From Bacillus safensis (lineage in GTDB: Bacteria; Bacillota; Bacilli; Bacillales; Bacillaceae), in the NCBI GenBank assembly GCA_030159235.1, contig BSBG01000011.1, forward strand, positions 45,335 to 109,334: a stretch of 64,000 nt of DNA, written 5' to 3'. The position numbers and the translations under genes were made by a program. Below the pieces are notes generated by a model. The model saw only the letters and a program-made list of their open reading frames with translations, was not told where the DNA came from and did no database searches. This document shows positions 30,784 through 39,680 of this stretch, in pieces (position 1 is the stretch's first letter; each line of letters starts with the position of its first letter).

Positions 30784-33200
30784 GTGTCCATCTGCGCAGG
30801 ATAGGCGATAAACTTTTCAATATCGCTTGCTGGCAGCGGTTTGGCATAATAAAATCCTTGCAGGTCGTCACAGCCCTGGGCAGATAAAAGCTGGGACTGT
30901 GCAAACGTTTCAACGCCTTCTGCAATGACTTCAAGAGATAATTGGTGTCCCATCGCTATAATAGCCCCAGTAATCTGTTCAGACTTTGAATCACATAAAA
31001 TATCCTCTATAAAGGATTTGTCGATTTTCAGCCGATGAATAGGTAAATCCTTCAAATAGCTTAAAGAGCTGTGGCCTGTACCGAAATCATCAATACTAAT
31101 ACGAACGCCAAGCTGTTTCAGCGACGTTAACACCTGCTTTGATTGCTTAATATTGTCCATTGTCATACTTTCTGTGACTTCAAGCTCCAAGAGTGATGGT
31201 TTCAGGTCGTATTTTTTTAGTGTCAGCTTGATCAAATCAATTAAGTCTTCTGAATTGAATTGTTTCGCAGATAAATTGACTGCGACAGGGATCTTTAGTC
31301 CATCGTCATACCACATTTTGGCCTGCTTACATGCGGTATCGATGACCCATCTGCCAATATCAATGATCAGGCCTGATTCCTCTGCTAGTTCAATAAAAGC
31401 CTCAGGTGACTTTAAGGAACCATCCGGTGACTTCATTCTTAACAGGGCTTCGACCCCAGTCATCTTTCTAGTTTTGGCACTGACTTGCGGCTGGTAATGA
31501 AGAACAAATTGTTCTCTTTGAATAGCATCCCTTAATTCGAGCTCTCGGTTTAATCTGTCTTCACTCAATTTTTCCATGGATTCGGTAAAGAACTCATAAC
31601 GGCTTTGCTTATGTTTTTTGGATAAATACATGGCCATATCGGCTTTTCTCATGAGTTCCATCCCGTCTTTGCCATTTTGCGGAGAAATGGCGATCCCAAT
31701 GCTGATAGATGTAATGAGCTGATGGTTCTGGATGAAAAAAGGACGCTCAAATTGACGGATGATATTTCTAGTAATTTGTTCAATTTTAAGTGTATCATGC
31801 TCCAGATGAGGGAAAATCATTAAAAATTCATCACCGCCAAGTCTTGCGATAAAGCCATTGTCCGGTAAACATTGCGTCAGTCGGTTTGCGGCAGCTTTCA
31901 GCAGTAGGTCCCCTATGTTATGACCGAGTGCATCATTAATAATTTTAAAACGATTTAAGTCAAGAAATAGAACAGCGGTTGATGTTTTTGTCTCTTCTTG
32001 AGCGGAGAGAACATCATTTAAATGGTTAATCCCGTGGCGGCGATTAGGAAGCTCTGTTAATGCATCATAATGTGCCATGACATGAATTTCTTTTTCTGCA
32101 ATCCGCTGCTGCGTTAAATCTTTTAAAACAAGATAAATGCTGTCTAGAGAATTGTTGACATGAACAGGTATGTAAGTGACATGATAATAATAAAAACGAT
32201 CAGCTGTTTTCAGTTCAGCTTCGCGTGTGATGGCCTTTTTTGACTGGGAAATAAATTCTTCCCACAACTCAGTCGGCATCACGTATTGGCTGAGATCATC
32301 ACCAATCTTAGAATTGCACAATGTTAAGATTTGTTTACCAGAGTCATTCGCAGATAGAACCTTTCGATTGACAGATAATACGATGATTCCATCGATATTA
32401 TGTTTGATGAGCGATTGAAACCGTTGCTCATTTTCTTTCAGCCGATCTGACTGTATCATGATCCGGTGATCAATATAGGCACCAAAGATCATCAGTGATT
32501 GGACAATAAGTGTCATTAAACCGATGAAGATAGAAAGACTGAATGGCGACATTTCAAGAAAACCACCTCCAGCGGCATGTCCATTAGAGTGAAAAAACAT
32601 GGTAGAAGCAGCCATACCAGTATAGTGCATACCTGCAATAGCACCCCCCAACAACATTGAACCAAAAGCCTTTAAAAGAAAATTCTTCCGTTTATCTTTA
32701 GTGAGATCGACACGAAAGAAGAGTTTCAATGAGAAGTAGGAGGTAATTGCAGCAATGAAAAACGAAAGAAAAAAGAGGACTGGATTATAGCTGATTGAGA
32801 CATTGGCCATGGATTCCATTCCAAGATAATGCATGCTGCAAATAGCTGAGCCCATGGTAATTGAACTAATGAACAGCCGTCTTTTAGAGACCTGCTTTTG
32901 AATGCATATTGAAAAAGCAATCAAGGACCCAATAAAAGATGCCAAAATCGATAAAATCAGTAAGGGTGTTTCATATGTGATGCCAGCACGCATTTGAAAT
33001 GTCATCATGTCAATAAAATGCATCGACCATATCCCCATTCCCATGATCATTGCACCAATGACCAGCCATACCTTTTTCTTTGCACCGCTTGACTGTGCCA
33101 CTCGGCTGGCTAAATGAAGAGCTGCGTAGGAGGCGACAGCGGCAACAGCGATTGACAGAAAGATAAGCCAGCCGTTGTAGCTTCCTGTTAAATGGGTCAT
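30780..33200 (-). CDS. dgcW: MHYT-PAS-GGDEF-EAL cyclic-di-GMP enzyme DgcW (YkoW)
   Basis: 806 residues. A seven-span MHYT membrane sensor (about 1-245) with MHF, MHYLGM and MHYTGM motifs that may bind a metal, a PAS domain (about 260-380), a GGDEF domain with intact GGDEF at 455-459 (cyclase active site), and an EAL domain with EAL at 584-586, TESMT and DDFGTGHSSLSYL. It could both make and degrade c-di-GMP; B. subtilis DgcW acts as a cyclase. ATG 33200 follows AGGAGGT. The same architecture and place are found in B. subtilis (ykoW). Single gene. Confidence 0.94.
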   Translation of the reverse strand: MTHLTGSYNGWLIFLSIAVAAVASYAALHLASRVAQSSGAKKKVWLVIGAMIMGMGIWSMHFIDMMTFQMRAGITYETPLLILSILASFIGSLIAFSICIQKQVSKRRLFISSITMGSAICSMHYLGMESMANVSISYNPVLFFLSFFIAAITSYFSLKLFFRVDLTKDKRKNFLLKAFGSMLLGGAIAGMHYTGMAASTMFFHSNGHAAGGGFLEMSPFSLSIFIGLMTLIVQSLMIFGAYIDHRIMIQSDRLKENEQRFQSLIKHNIDGIIVLSVNRKVLSANDSGKQILTLCNSKIGDDLSQYVMPTELWEEFISQSKKAITREAELKTADRFYYYHVTYIPVHVNNSLDSIYLVLKDLTQQRIAEKEIHVMAHYDALTELPNRRHGINHLNDVLSAQEETKTSTAVLFLDLNRFKIINDALGHNIGDLLLKAAANRLTQCLPDNGFIARLGGDEFLMIFPHLEHDTLKIEQITRNIIRQFERPFFIQNHQLITSISIGIAISPQNGKDGMELMRKADMAMYLSKKHKQSRYEFFTESMEKLSEDRLNRELELRDAIQREQFVLHYQPQVSAKTRKMTGVEALLRMKSPDGSLKSPEAFIELAEESGLIIDIGRWVIDTACKQAKMWYDDGLKIPVAVNLSAKQFNSEDLIDLIKLTLKKYDLKPSLLELEVTESMTMDNIKQSKQVLTSLKQLGVRISIDDFGTGHSSLSYLKDLPIHRLKIDKSFIEDILCDSKSEQITGAIIAMGHQLSLEVIAEGVETFAQSQLLSAQGCDDLQGFYYAKPLPASDIEKFIAYPAQMDT

Positions 33201-33446
33201 GTGAGAAAACCTCCTGTATCTTAAAACAGACATATACTTAATATATCGGATCGAGAGGCCTCTGTGTTCACTTTTCCTTCACTTAAATACAAAAATCGAC
33301 GTTTTTTTCACCCATCTTTTATAGTAAAATCAAATTTCATGTAAAAAAACGACGAAAAGCGAATCGTTTCTTTGGTTTTATTCGTTTAATAGATGGTGTG
33401 ATTCAAACAGAGATAGAATCAGTCAAATGATTATGTGTGAAAGGGA

Positions 33447-34061
33447 TTGATAAACATCGAAGATTTTATTATTTCATTAGCTGATGCCTTTAAGAACTTG
33501 TCGTACTTTGGCATCTTCCTCGCATTATGCATTGAATTTGTACCTGCTGAAGTGGTTTTGCCTCTTGCGGGTTACTGGGTCTCAGAAGGGGACATGGCCT
33601 TTATCGGTGTTGTGGCGGCCGGCTCCATTGGCGGCGTGGCTGGCCCTTTGACTTTGTACTGGTTAGGACGTTATGGCGGCAGACCCTTTTTAAATAAATA
33701 TGGGAAGTACTTTTTGATAAAACCTGAGTCGCTTGATAAATCGGATGCATTCTTTAAAAAGCATGGCGGGTTCGTCGCATTCAGCGGGCGTTTCATACCA
33801 GGGGTCAGAACGCTTATCTCCATCCCGTGCGGTATTGCCAAGATGAATGTGTGGGTCTTTTGTCTGTATACGTTTTTGGCTATAACACCGATTACGTTTG
33901 TGTATGTGTATCTTGGTTTTATGCTAGGAGAGAATTGGAAAGAGGTTGGCGCCATGTTAGACCCATATCTTTTACCAGTTGGGATCGGAGTTGTGTTATT
34001 GTTTGTTCTCTACTTATTTCTAAAACGAAGAAAAAGAAAAACTGAAACACCAACTGCCTAA
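33447..34061 (+). CDS. ykoX: DedA-family membrane protein
   Basis: 204 residues. DedA core: FGIFLALCIEFVPAEVVLPLAG, then GPLTLYWLGRYGGR, HGGFVAFSGRFIPGVRTLISIP (the F/G-x-R-F/x-P-x-x-R motif) and a C-terminal span before a basic tail. DedA proteins are proton-motive-force-dependent flippases for undecaprenyl phosphate or phospholipids. Its place between dgcW and ykoY equals B. subtilis ykoX. The only canonical in-frame start, TTG 33447, is directly against AAAGGGA, so spacing is poor and the true start is uncertain. Confidence 0.85.
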   Translation: MINIEDFIISLADAFKNLSYFGIFLALCIEFVPAEVVLPLAGYWVSEGDMAFIGVVAAGSIGGVAGPLTLYWLGRYGGRPFLNKYGKYFLIKPESLDKSDAFFKKHGGFVAFSGRFIPGVRTLISIPCGIAKMNVWVFCLYTFLAITPITFVYVYLGFMLGENWKEVGAMLDPYLLPVGIGVVLLFVLYLFLKRRKRKTETPTA

Positions 34062-34088
34062 TCATTGGATCAAAGTGAAAGTCACCTG

Positions 34089-34117
34089 TTGACAATCCAG
34101 TGTCTGTTGATTATGAT
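34089..34117 (+). promoter_or_regulatory. ykoY promoter
   Basis: TTGACA (34089-34094) and TATGAT (34112-34117) with a 17-bp spacer, ahead of the manganese riboswitch. Confidence 0.8.
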
Positions 34118-34134
34118 ATAAGTAATCTAAATAT

Positions 34135-34232
34135 TCTTAATCCCGCCAAAGGGGAGTAGCGTCCGGTTTTTACCGGAAACAAAGTCGTCATTACATGGAC
34201 TAATGTTCCATCGGCTTTGTTGGCATGATTCT
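34135..34232 (+). ncRNA. yybP-ykoY manganese riboswitch
   Basis: AAAGGGGAGTAGCG (34148-34161), CCGGTTTTTACCGG (34163-34176) and AAAGTCGTCATTACATGG with CATCGGCTTTGTTGG (to about 34224) match the yybP-ykoY class that senses Mn2+. It precedes ykoY, one of the two founding B. subtilis genes of this class. A terminator follows. Confidence 0.93.
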
Positions 34233-34247
34233 ACATATCACATGTCT

Positions 34248-34285
34248 AGCAAGACCTTTGCCATTACAGGCAAAGGTCTTTTTTG
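34248..34285 (+). terminator. Manganese riboswitch terminator
   Basis: AAGACCTTTGCC, ATTACA loop, GGCAAAGGTCTTTTTT. Confidence 0.88.
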
Positions 34286-34340
34286 CATTCATAAGCCTTT
34301 GTCTGTTGTGGGACAATAGATAAAACAAGGAGGAATGATG

Positions 34341-35132
34341 ATGGATGCAGCGATTATTTTAGAGTACGGGTGGGTTCTTCTCGTACTGATTGGATTAGAA
34401 GGGATTTTAGCTGCTGATAACGCGCTGGTCATGGCCGTGATGGTCAAACACCTTCCCGAAAAGCAAAGGAAAAAGGCACTGTTTTACGGACTTGCAGGTG
34501 CGTTTGTCATGCGGTTTGGTTCTTTGTTTCTTATTTCATTTTTAGTGGATGTATGGCAAGTTCAAGCCATTGGCGCAATTTATCTTCTTTATATTTCCAT
34601 TCACCATATTTTAAAATCACACGTATTTAAGAAAAAAGAGTCGGAAACAAACGTAAAGCAAAGCGGCTTTTGGGCAACTGTCGTGAAAGTAGAGCTTGCC
34701 GATATTGCTTTTGCCGTAGATTCCATTTTAGCAGCCGTCGCTTTAGCTGTGACACTGCCGGCAACAAGTCTTCCGCAAATCGGTGGACTCGATGGCGGTC
34801 AATTTATTGTCATTCTTTTAGGCGGTATCATTGGTCTTGTCATTATGAGATTTGCAGCAACTGTCTTTGTGAAACTGCTCAAAACAAGACCGAGCCTAGA
34901 AACAGCAGCATTTGTCATTGTCGGGTGGGTAGGCGTGAAGCTTACGCTTTATACACTGTCACACCCCGCTATTGGTGTCGTATCGTCTCATTTTATTCAT
35001 TCAACTTTATGGAAAGTGATTTTCTGGACGGTGCTTCTCGCAATTGCAGCATTTGGCTGGTTTTTATCAAGTCCATCAAGAAAAAGCGAGCAAGAAAACA
35101 AGGAGAAACAAGAGGTACGCTTAGGAGAGTAG
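34341..35132 (+). CDS. ykoY: TerC-family manganese exporter YkoY (MeeY)
   Basis: About 263 residues, seven or more membrane spans. The two metal-binding repeats of TerC proteins are clear: GLEGILAADNALVMAVMVKHLP (residues about 18-39) and KVELADIAFAVDSILAAVAL (about 117-136), each with acidic residues inside the membrane. In B. subtilis MeeF/MeeY export Mn2+ needed to metallate secreted enzymes. ATG 34341 is the third of three consecutive ATGs after AAGGAGG. Controlled by the Mn2+ riboswitch upstream, so expression rises with manganese. Confidence 0.95.
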   Translation: MDAAIILEYGWVLLVLIGLEGILAADNALVMAVMVKHLPEKQRKKALFYGLAGAFVMRFGSLFLISFLVDVWQVQAIGAIYLLYISIHHILKSHVFKKKESETNVKQSGFWATVVKVELADIAFAVDSILAAVALAVTLPATSLPQIGGLDGGQFIVILLGGIIGLVIMRFAATVFVKLLKTRPSLETAAFVIVGWVGVKLTLYTLSHPAIGVVSSHFIHSTLWKVIFWTVLLAIAAFGWFLSSPSRKSEQENKEKQEVRLGE

Positions 35133-35181
35133 GTTTTCTGAAAGAAATATCATTTCATTTTCATAACACGTATATTACAAA

Positions 35182-35210
35182 TAAGGGGGAGATACCCCCT
35201 TATTTCTTTG
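35182..35210 (+). terminator. ykoY terminator overlapping the sigI promoter
   Basis: ATAAGGGGGA and TACCCCCTTATTTCTTT form the stem. The 3' arm contains ACCCCC, which is also the -35 element proposed for SigI. Confidence 0.75.
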
Positions 35211-35222
35211 CTTTTAGACGAA
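35194..35222 (+). promoter_or_regulatory. Candidate SigI-dependent promoter of sigI-rsgI
   Basis: ACCCCC (35194-35199) and CGAA (35219-35222) with a 19-bp spacer. This is the ACCCCC/CGAA pair described for the B. subtilis SigI promoter and is consistent with positive autoregulation. The -35 lies within the terminator stem of ykoY. Confidence 0.7.
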
Positions 35223-35347
35223 ACAATGTAAAGTAGATGATGACATACATGTCATAATTGAGTAACAGGAAATGAATTCCTCATTTCTTCCTTTGCGCTT
35301 CCCTCATAAATTAGCTATCATAAATGAGTAATATAGGGAGAACTGAG

Positions 35348-36103
35348 GTGAAACCATTGCTTAGCCTTTTGTTTAAAAAAGGAAAGAAAAAGCAAACATT
35401 AGAGCAGTCGGCTATCAGTATTCAACAAGGTGATATCGAGCTGCAAAATGCATTAATAGAGCAATACAAACCATTTGTCGCTAAGACGGTTTCATCCGTT
35501 TGTAAACGATATATTGATGAAAAAGATGATGAATTCAGCATAGGCTTAATGGCCTTTAATGAAGCGATAGAAAAATACTCTGCCGAAAAAGGAAATTCAC
35601 TCCTTGCTTTCGCGGAATTAATTATTAAAAGAAAAGTGATCGACTATATTCGAAAGGAAGCGAGAAATGCGCCAACGGTTCAAATGGACCTGCAAGAAAG
35701 TGAGAATGGCGAATACTCTCAAAGCATGATTGAAGCGGAGCTCTCTGCAAATGAATATAGGCGCTTGATTGAACAAGAACATAGAAGAGAAGAAATTGAA
35801 CATTTTAAAGAACGATTGATCGTATACGGTCTCACGTTTCAAGAGCTGCTTGAGCATTCACCAAAGCATGCAGATGCTAGGCAAAATGCGATAAAAGTAG
35901 CCCGTACACTCGTTGAACACGATGAGCTCAAAACCATTTTATTTCAGAAAAAACAATTGCCTGTTAAACAGCTGGAAAAGCTTGTGGAAGTCAGCCGCAA
36001 AACGATTGAGAGAAATAGAAAATATATCATTGCGATGGCGATTATTATGACAGGTGATTATGTGTATTTGAAAGATTACCTTAAAGGGGTGCTTAATTCA
36101 TGA
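35348..36103 (+). CDS. sigI: RNA polymerase sigma factor SigI
   Basis: 251 residues when started at GTG 35348 behind GGGAG, the same length as B. subtilis SigI. Region 2 includes NALIEQYKPFVAKTVSSVCK and DDEFSIGLMAFNEAIEKYS; the C-terminal part with KLVEVSRKTIERNRKYIIAMAI replaces a usual region 4. It responds to heat and cell-wall stress and is inhibited by RsgI, encoded immediately downstream with a 4-base ATGA overlap. An ACCCCC...CGAA promoter upstream points to autoregulation. Confidence 0.96.
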   Translation: MKPLLSLLFKKGKKKQTLEQSAISIQQGDIELQNALIEQYKPFVAKTVSSVCKRYIDEKDDEFSIGLMAFNEAIEKYSAEKGNSLLAFAELIIKRKVIDYIRKEARNAPTVQMDLQESENGEYSQSMIEAELSANEYRRLIEQEHRREEIEHFKERLIVYGLTFQELLEHSPKHADARQNAIKVARTLVEHDELKTILFQKKQLPVKQLEKLVEVSRKTIERNRKYIIAMAIIMTGDYVYLKDYLKGVLNS

Positions 36104-37284
36104 GAAGAGGCATTATAGTAGAGAAAAACAAAAAATATGTCACGCTGCTGACCCCTGATGGACAATTTCTGCGGACAAAATATGAACAGCAAAACTATGA
36201 AATCGGTCAAGAAGTGACATTTCCGAATGAATCACGTCTCGAAAGAAAAAGAGCCGGTTTTTTTGACCTGCTTCGTTTACGTCCGTTAAATGTAGGAATT
36301 CTATCAATTGCAGCGATTATTGTCGTAATTTTTACTATGATGCCATCTTTCTCAAGTCAAAAAGCATATGCGTATATGACGATTGACATTAACCCAAGCT
36401 TTGAGCTGAAGCTCGATCACAATTATCAAGTGATCGGTGTCACACCGCTGAATAAAGATGCGAAGCAAGTACTAGCAAGTATGAAGAATTTAGAAAAAAA
36501 CGACATGACCAAAGTCGTGCAGGAAATTATAGATGACTGTGACAAACAAGGATATGTGAATGACTCTAAAAGTATCTATATTTCAACGGTTTATGAAAAC
36601 AAGCAGGACAATACATATAAAACAAACGTAAAAAGCAAAATTAACACCATTTCTGGTGAATATCAAAAACGCAATTACAAGCTGGAAACTGTAGAAAGTG
36701 ACCTGGAAACAAGAGAAAAAGCTCAAAAGGCAGGTATTTCAACAGGAACATATATTAGAAATCAAGAAATGCAAGACAAAGACCAAGAAGACATCAAAAA
36801 CGATGAAGACGCAGCAGAGAATGATGCTCTGAAAGAAGAAAATCCTAAGAAACATGATGAAGAGCAAGCAGATCAAGACAAACAAGAAGAAGTAAAGACA
36901 GACGATAGCGAAGAGATGCAGCCAGATCAAGAGGCTCCTGAAGCTGAAGACAAAGAGCAGAAGGAAGCAGAGAGGGAAGAGCAAGGGTCTGTTCAAAAGC
37001 CAGACAAAACAAAACATGACGATGGAAGCAAAGACAAAAAAATAAAGGAAGAAAAGGACCATTCTTTCGATAAAGACCAAAAAAAAAATCACTCAACTGA
37101 CCCTGATGAAAGAAGACATCCGAACAGCACATCACGTGGTGATGCGGAAAAACACGCAAAAAAAAACGCCAGGGATCAGAAACAGCCGTCCGCTGAACGA
37201 AAAAGAGAACCTGCGAAGCAAAAAGGGAAAGGTGCACCGTTTCCTTATCGCGAGAACCGGCATGAGCACACATACGAACAATAA
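36100..37284 (+). CDS. rsgI: Anti-sigma-I factor RsgI
   Basis: 394 residues. N-terminal cytoplasmic RsgI domain (about 1-50, GIIVEKNKKYVTLLTPDGQF), one membrane span (about 63-82), then an extracellular conserved domain starting AYMTIDINPSFELKLD (about 91-220), and a long low-complexity tail (about 225-394) of Asp, Glu, Lys and Gln runs, shifting to basic near the end. It holds SigI until the extracellular domain is cleaved under stress. The tail probably contacts the wall. No carbohydrate-binding module is attached, unlike clostridial RsgI-like proteins. Overlaps sigI by ATGA. Confidence 0.94.
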   Translation: MRRGIIVEKNKKYVTLLTPDGQFLRTKYEQQNYEIGQEVTFPNESRLERKRAGFFDLLRLRPLNVGILSIAAIIVVIFTMMPSFSSQKAYAYMTIDINPSFELKLDHNYQVIGVTPLNKDAKQVLASMKNLEKNDMTKVVQEIIDDCDKQGYVNDSKSIYISTVYENKQDNTYKTNVKSKINTISGEYQKRNYKLETVESDLETREKAQKAGISTGTYIRNQEMQDKDQEDIKNDEDAAENDALKEENPKKHDEEQADQDKQEEVKTDDSEEMQPDQEAPEAEDKEQKEAEREEQGSVQKPDKTKHDDGSKDKKIKEEKDHSFDKDQKKNHSTDPDERRHPNSTSRGDAEKHAKKNARDQKQPSAERKREPAKQKGKGAPFPYRENRHEHTYEQ

Positions 37285-37286
37285 AA

Positions 37287-37313
37287 AAACGCCAGAATAG
37301 CTCCGGCGTATTT
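37287..37313. terminator. Terminator between rsgI and sspD
   Basis: ACGCC, AGAATAGCT loop, GGCGT with a long A tract at the left. On the minus strand it reads as a terminator with a T7 run behind sspD. Confidence 0.6.
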
Positions 37314-37323
37314 CACCATGTTT

Positions 37324-37518
37324 TTATTTAGATTGATTGCCCATTTGTGATTGAGCCTGTTGAACGAGTCTTTTTGTGATTTCACCGCCAACAGAACCAT
37401 TTGCACGTGCGACTGTATCTGAACCGAGTGTGACGCCAAATTCTTGAGCGATCTCGTATTTAAATTGGTCTAGAGCTTGTTCTACCCCAGGAACAAGAAG
37501 TTGATTGCGATTTGCCAT
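37324..37518 (-). CDS. sspD: Alpha/beta-type small acid-soluble spore protein SspD
   Basis: 64 residues, equal to B. subtilis SspD. Contains the two alpha/beta SASP signatures: [11 protein letters not shown], with the GPR protease site, and [16 protein letters not shown]. It coats spore DNA and protects it from UV and heat. ATG 37518 follows AAAGGAGGAAT at good spacing; the ATG two codons earlier is too close. A forespore SigG promoter is expected, but I could not place it with confidence. A 2-codon mini-ORF (ATG AGG TGA) with its own AAGGAGG precedes it. Confidence 0.96.
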   Translation of the reverse strand: MANRNQLLVPGVEQALDQFKYEIAQEFGVTLGSDTVARANGSVGGEITKRLVQQAQSQMGNQSK

Positions 37519-37602
37519 GTTCATATTCCTCCTTTCACCTCATGTTTGTTGCGCCTCCTTATTTTGAAGAAAACGGCGTACAATTATGCTGGCAATTGCT
37601 GC

Positions 37603-37643
37603 ACAAAAAAGCCGAGGTGATAAGGCCACCTCGGCTTTTTTTT
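37603..37643 (-). terminator. ykrK terminator
   Basis: AAAAAAGCCGAGGTG, TTATCACC type loop, CACCTCGGCTTTTTTTT: a near-perfect palindrome directly behind ykrK on the minus strand, and also able to act on the opposite strand. Confidence 0.85.
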
Positions 37644-38358
37644 AACCCTTCTTCAGCTGCAGCGTATTAAACATCATTTCTTGGGCTGTACTTTGCAAGT
37701 GAGAAGTGAACACAGAGAAGACGGTCGAGCTGATAATGCCTTTAATCAAATTCCATTGGTTCTTCGTCAATTCTGTAAACTCTTCATGAAGCTTGTCTGT
37801 CTGCACCTCAGTCATTTCTCGTAAGTTTGTTTCCTTTAACGGAAATTGAGTATGGTGATAAATAAAATCAAGGATGTGCGCATATGCTTCATAAAAACGG
37901 ATTGGACTAATAATATCATCTGTTCGATCTGTAATAGTGTTAAATAAGGCAGATAAAATCAAACGAATGGTATCAAAGTCAAAAACTGATTTTAAATCCC
38001 TGACAATTAATAAAATAACGACCTGATCAATAGAGTACTTCTTACCAAGCTCTGGATGGCCAATCATATCTTTAATATCACGTTTGATCCAATTTTGAAT
38101 CGCCGTCGATTTAAGAGACGTTAGCTCACACAAGTTGCCAAGCTCAACAATTTCATTTGTAGAAAGACCGTGCTCTGATTTTTGCTTCCGCCGTTCAAGC
38201 TTCTCAAAAAAAGAAGGAATTTTTAATTCATCATAGTGATGATCCATGTCATTTTTTACAGATAGATTCAAAAGCTGAAGCGGAGTCAGATCTCCCTCTC
38301 CTTTTAGAGAATACAGAAGTCTCGTCATGTCAATTCTCGTTAATTTAAAAGTAACCAT
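37642..38358 (-). CDS. ykrK: YkrK, regulator of htpX (DUF1836 type)
   Basis: 238 residues. A DUF1836-like protein with a probable N-terminal helix-turn-helix (LSTNEIVELGNLCELTSLKS followed by AIQNWIKRDIKDMIG, MerR-like) and a helical C-terminus. In B. subtilis YkrK represses the divergent membrane-protease gene htpX together with Rok. The same divergent order is present here. ATG 38358 follows GAGGTGG; the ATG four codons upstream overlaps this site. The 280-bp intergenic region should contain its operator, but I did not identify a clear palindrome. Confidence 0.85.
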   Translation of the reverse strand: MVTFKLTRIDMTRLLYSLKGEGDLTPLQLLNLSVKNDMDHHYDELKIPSFFEKLERRKQKSEHGLSTNEIVELGNLCELTSLKSTAIQNWIKRDIKDMIGHPELGKKYSIDQVVILLIVRDLKSVFDFDTIRLILSALFNTITDRTDDIISPIRFYEAYAHILDFIYHHTQFPLKETNLREMTEVQTDKLHEEFTELTKNQWNLIKGIISSTVFSVFTSHLQSTAQEMMFNTLQLKKG

Positions 38359-38637
38359 GTTCCACCTCATTTGTACGTCAAAAACGTGATTGTTGATCTA
38401 ATTCAACATCATAATCTCTTTTTGATGAAAATGCAAAATAAACTAAAAACCATGAAGGTGCGTCACAATTTATTCACTTTTCTGCTGGTGCATATGTCTT
38501 AAATATTGAAGTGACGGGGCTCAGACCGTTATGATAAAAAGAGAAAATGATTCCTTTTTCCTTGCAATTTGAGACGTTTATTTTTATAATTTTATTAATA
38601 AGTTCATTTGAACTTAATATGACAGCGGAGGTTATGT

Positions 38638-39537
38638 ATGGGTAAAAGAATATTTCTGTTTATATTAACGAACATTCTTGTTATCACTACGATTGGTATT
38701 GTACTGTCGGTTATTAGTGCAACAACTGGTGTTGGTTCTTATATAGGAGCAGGCGGAAGACTTAATATACTTTATCTTCTTGTATTCAGTGCAGTTGTTG
38801 GTTTTGTTGGGTCGTTTATGTCACTTGCGATGTCTCGCTGGATGGCAAAAATGATGATGGGTGTGCGTGTGTTAAATCCAGAAAAGGATTCATTAACATA
38901 TGATGAGCAGCAGCTTGTTGACCGCGTGCACAGATTATCAAGAGCAGCAGGCCTCTCTAAAATGCCTGAGGTTGGTATTTATCAGTCATCTGAAGTAAAT
39001 GCATTTGCAACAGGTCCTTCTAAGAGAAGATCACTTGTTGCGGTATCGACTGGATTGCTTCATGAAATGGATGATGCAGCAGTTGAAGGTGTAATCGCCC
39101 ACGAAGTCGCTCACGTTGCGAATGGTGACATGGTAACGATGACGCTGCTTCAAGGGATCGTCAACACGTTCGTTGTCTTCCTTTCAAGAATTGCGGCATG
39201 GATCGCAAGCCGTTTTGTTTCACGTGAAGAGCTTGTGCCGATTGTTCACTTTATCGCTGTGATTGTTTTCCAAATCATTTTCTCTATCCTAGGAAGCCTT
39301 GTTGTGTTTGCATATTCTAGACACCGTGAATTCCATGCAGACCGTGGCGGGGCCGACCTTGCAGGTAAAGACAAAATGATTCATGCGCTTCGTTCACTTG
39401 AGGCGTACACATCAAGAATCAAAGATGATGATCAAACAGCAGTTGCTACGCTGAAAATCAGTGGTAAACGAAAAGCTTCTCTTTTCTCAACACACCCTGA
39501 TTTGAATGAAAGAATTAGAAGACTAGAAGCAAAATAA
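38638..39537 (+). CDS. htpX: Membrane metalloprotease HtpX
   Basis: 299 residues, M48 family. Two N-terminal spans (about 5-27, 44-66), zinc site HEVAH (H155, E156, H159) with third ligand E231 in [15 protein letters not shown], and two further spans between. It cleaves misfolded or damaged membrane proteins in parallel with FtsH. GCGGAGG precedes the ATG. Divergent from ykrK, its repressor. The C-terminal half is the cytosolic catalytic face. Confidence 0.96.
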   Translation: MGKRIFLFILTNILVITTIGIVLSVISATTGVGSYIGAGGRLNILYLLVFSAVVGFVGSFMSLAMSRWMAKMMMGVRVLNPEKDSLTYDEQQLVDRVHRLSRAAGLSKMPEVGIYQSSEVNAFATGPSKRRSLVAVSTGLLHEMDDAAVEGVIAHEVAHVANGDMVTMTLLQGIVNTFVVFLSRIAAWIASRFVSREELVPIVHFIAVIVFQIIFSILGSLVVFAYSRHREFHADRGGADLAGKDKMIHALRSLEAYTSRIKDDDQTAVATLKISGKRKASLFSTHPDLNERIRRLEAK

Positions 39538-39544
39538 GAAAGAC

Positions 39545-39579
39545 GAAAAGACATTCTACATGAGGATGTCTTTTTCTTT
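39545..39579 (+). terminator. htpX terminator
   Basis: AAAAGACATTC, TACATGAG loop, GATGTCTTTTTCTTTTT. Confidence 0.75.
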
Positions 39580-39680
39580 TTGATGAAAAAGAAAATAAAG
39601 CATAAAATAGCTTTAAAATCATGTCTCTTTTCATTAAAATGAGAAAGTATTCGAAAAGATAGATAAAAGAAGGAATGACA

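Noticed and set aside
33671..33955. 94-codon minus-strand frame inside the DedA gene
   Set aside because: Antisense to conserved DedA motifs, no ribosome binding site.
36739..37273. Long minus-strand frames opposite rsgI
   Set aside because: They are antisense shadows of the low-complexity Lys/Glu-rich tail of RsgI and have Phe/Leu-rich composition without any recognisable domain.
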